From: an uncultured Collinsella sp.
Lineage (GTDB): Bacteria; Actinomycetota; Coriobacteriia; Coriobacteriales; Coriobacteriaceae
Reading direction: 5' to 3'
Assembly: GCA_905197385.1 (NCBI GenBank)
Contig: CAJJYO010000010.1
Span: 1 to 16,213, forward strand
DNA length: 16,213 bases
The position numbers and the translations under genes are program-made. Under the pieces are notes generated by a model. That model ran no database searches and was not told where the DNA came from. It was given only the letters and a program-made list of their open reading frames with translations. Of this stretch, positions 14,588 through 16,213 are shown one piece after another (positions within the stretch are counted from its first letter, which is position 1; each line of letters opens with the position of its first letter).

Positions 14588-14685
14588 GACATTCAGATGC
14601 CACTATTCTAGCGCAGGTCAAGACTACAATCAGCGAGCGTTGCCAATCCGCCCTCAAACGGCGACCGACCAAAAAGGGACAGGTT

Positions 14686-14714
14686 TTGACGATGTCCGCA
14701 CAAGCGGGTATTAT
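14686..14714 (+). promoter_or_regulatory. Strong promoter of the Y-family polymerase gene
   Basis: TTGACG (14686-14691) and TATTAT (14709-14714) are separated by exactly 17 bases, five of six matches in each box. It is followed immediately by two LexA-type boxes. Confidence 0.8.
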
Positions 14715-14728
14715 CGAACATGTATTCG
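14715..14728 (+). promoter_or_regulatory. LexA box 1
   Basis: CGAACATGTATTCG differs from the Gram-positive LexA (DinR) consensus CGAACATATGTTCG at two of 14 positions. It abuts the -10 box, where LexA would block transcription until DNA damage. Confidence 0.75.
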
Positions 14729-14731
14729 ATA

Positions 14732-14745
14732 AGAACATGTGTTTG
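14732..14745 (+). promoter_or_regulatory. LexA box 2
   Basis: AGAACATGTGTTTG matches 11 of 14 positions of the Gram-positive LexA consensus and lies 17 bases from box 1, on the same helix side to within less than one turn. It precedes the ribosome-binding site by two bases. Confidence 0.6.
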
Positions 14746-14757
14746 ATGGGAGGACGC

Positions 14758-16213
14758 GTGGGGCACGAGCGTCACACCTATGTCTGCATCGACCTTAAGA
14801 CGTTCTACGCTAGCGTCGAGTGCGTTGACCGCGGGCTCAACCCGCTCACCACCAACCTGGTCGTTGCCGACGAATCGCGCGGGCGCACGACCATCTGTCT
14901 CGCCATCACACAGGCCATGAAGGACCTGGGGATACACAATCGCTGCCGTCTGTTCGAAATTCCCGACGGCATCGACTACATCAAGGCCATACCGCGCATG
15001 CAGCACTACATGGAGGTGTCGGCGCAAATTTACGGTATCTATCTGGAATACGTGAGTCCGCAAGACGTGCACGTCTACTCCATCGACGAATGCTTTATCG
15101 ACGTGACACCCTATCTGGACCTCTATCACACCGACGCTGAAGGCTTCGCCTGCATGTTGCGCGACGAGGTCCTGGCGCGCACCGGCATCACGGCAACGGT
15201 TGGCATCGGCCCCAACCTATTCCAGGCCAAGGTGGCACTCGACATTACCGCCAAGCACGTACCCAGCCGCATCGGCAAACTCGACGACGAGACCTTTCGC
15301 AAGGAGATCTGGCCCCATCGCCCCATCACCGACATCTGGGGCATTGGGCCCGGCGTGGCAGCACGACTCGAAAAATACGGCGTCTACGATCTGATGGGCG
15401 TCGCGGCGCTCGACGAAAACCTGCTCTACGACGAGCTCGGCGTCAATGCCGAGTATCTTATCGACCACGCCTTTGGGCGCGAGCCGACAACTATCGCCGA
15501 TATTCAGGCCTATCGCCCGCAGGCAACCTCAACAACCACGGGGCAAGTGCTATCGAAGGGTTATGCCTATGAGCAAGCCTACACCGTGTTGCGCGAGATG
15601 GTCGACAACGCTGTGCTGGACTTAGTCGATAAGCACGTGGTGTGCAACAGCATCTCGCTCTTTGTAGGCTACGCGAGCGAGCGCGCCGACATACGCCGCC
15701 TCGACGCCAGCGGCACAGCGCAATATGTAGACGGATGCGGGCATTTGCGTTCGAGCACGTCGAGCATCGAACCCGCCGCAACCGCCGGCCCCAAGCTCGC
15801 ACCCCGCGCGCCCAAGCCCGTCCAGCGCGATGACGAACGCCGACGTTTGGTGCGAGAGGCACAGGCGATTGACGGCATCTTTGTGGGCGAACACGGCGGC
15901 AAGCCGCGTGGTGGCTATGCCGCGCTCTTTGCGCACTCCAACGCCTCGCGCAAGCTGCCCGAGCGCACCAATTCGTTTAAGAAGATCATGGGCTATTTCG
16001 ATGAGCTCTGGGCGCAGACTGTCGATCCCAAACGACCGGTCAAGCGCATCAACCTGGGATTTGGCAATCTGGTGCCCGAGGAATTTGCCACTATCGACCT
16101 GTTCAGCGATGTTAAGGCCGATGAGCGCGAGCGCGACCTGCGGCTGGGCGATGTCGCCCAGAGCCACCTTCGTGGAGGCGTCCGCCGCGGCGATGCCGGC
16201 GTTCTGCAGGCCG
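14758..16213 (+). CDS. Y-family translesion DNA polymerase (UvrX/UmuC type), 3' end beyond the window
   Basis: Error-prone polymerase that copies past DNA lesions. I translated 485 residues from the GTG at 14758. The palm begins YVCIDLKTFYASVECVDRGLNPL (metal-binding Asp and the steric-gate region), continues VVADESRGRTTICLAIT, and has the catalytic VYSIDECFIDVTPY. The TVGIGPNLFQAKVALDITAK and ITDIWGIGPGVAARLEKYGV (helix-hairpin-helix) segments are typical, with little-finger parts after about residue 260. The LTTNLVVAD style and the SKGYAYEQA segment point to the UvrX-like branch of Gram-positive bacteria rather than DinB. A 30-residue alanine/proline-rich insert (about 340-365) looks flexible. 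Start: GGGAGG at 14748-14753 favours the GTG; an in-frame ATG at 14746 would overlap that site. It is divergent from pgi and has its own SOS-type promoter. Confidence 0.9.
   Translation, partial: MGHERHTYVCIDLKTFYASVECVDRGLNPLTTNLVVADESRGRTTICLAITQAMKDLGIHNRCRLFEIPDGIDYIKAIPRMQHYMEVSAQIYGIYLEYVSPQDVHVYSIDECFIDVTPYLDLYHTDAEGFACMLRDEVLARTGITATVGIGPNLFQAKVALDITAKHVPSRIGKLDDETFRKEIWPHRPITDIWGIGPGVAARLEKYGVYDLMGVAALDENLLYDELGVNAEYLIDHAFGREPTTIADIQAYRPQATSTTTGQVLSKGYAYEQAYTVLREMVDNAVLDLVDKHVVCNSISLFVGYASERADIRRLDASGTAQYVDGCGHLRSSTSSIEPAATAGPKLAPRAPKPVQRDDERRRLVREAQAIDGIFVGEHGGKPRGGYAALFAHSNASRKLPERTNSFKKIMGYFDELWAQTVDPKRPVKRINLGFGNLVPEEFATIDLFSDVKADERERDLRLGDVAQSHLRGGVRRGDAGVLQA

Noticed and set aside
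12860..14611. Plus-strand open frame of 583 codons opposite pgi
   Set aside because: It is the shadow of a GC-rich gene. pgi carries both family signatures and the catalytic residues, while the opposite frame has no recognisable motif.
14746..14748. ATG as start of the Y-family polymerase
   Set aside because: It overlaps the GGGAGG that would serve as ribosome-binding site for the GTG at 14758 and has no good site of its own, although it is in frame and cannot be excluded.

Overview
The window looks like chromosomal DNA of a GC-rich anaerobic gut actinobacterium, most likely Coriobacteriia (Collinsella-like). The evidence is codon use strongly biased to G/C in third positions, an actinobacterial-type glucose-6-phosphate isomerase, a fructosamine operon typical of gut bacteria, and Gram-positive style LexA boxes. 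The genus is an inference from recall and was not tested by a search.

Left part (1-6628, minus strand): a fructoselysine-type (Amadori compound) catabolic operon. In transcription order it holds a GntR/UTRA regulator (frlR-like) with its own promoter and palindrome, a strong hairpin terminator, a promoter overlapped by a second inverted repeat, a YfcC-family permease, a YtcJ-like amidohydrolase with altered metal ligands, an frlC-like epimerase, an frlB-like SIS-domain deglycase, and the start of an frlD-like PfkB kinase that runs off the left edge. The kinase would phosphorylate imported fructoselysine, the deglycase would split it to glucose 6-phosphate and lysine, and the epimerase would feed in psicoselysine. 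The permease and the amidohydrolase differ from the classical E. coli frl set.

Middle part (6680-9069, minus strand): two HAD phosphatases and deoxyribose-phosphate aldolase (deoC), ordinary sugar-phosphate housekeeping genes, with a terminator between the HAD genes and two inverted repeats upstream of deoC.

Right-centre (9287-12880): a probable small genomic island of about 3.5 kb. A perfect 32-bp copy of the 3' end of pgi (its last nine codons and stop), followed by a pgi-like terminator, sits at 9287-9379, while the intact pgi with its own near-identical terminator lies at 12787-14545. Between the two copies are three plus-strand genes: an unrecognised 296-residue protein, a ClpP-like serine peptidase with a complete catalytic triad, and a VirD4/TraG-type ATPase without membrane anchor whose start overlaps the peptidase gene. 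There is no relaxase, integrase or Clp unfoldase in the window. This module is the best candidate for an undescribed system.

Right end: pgi (minus) and, divergently, a UvrX/UmuC-type Y-family DNA polymerase (plus, cut by the window end), with a near-consensus sigma70-type promoter followed by two tandem LexA boxes, indicating SOS control.
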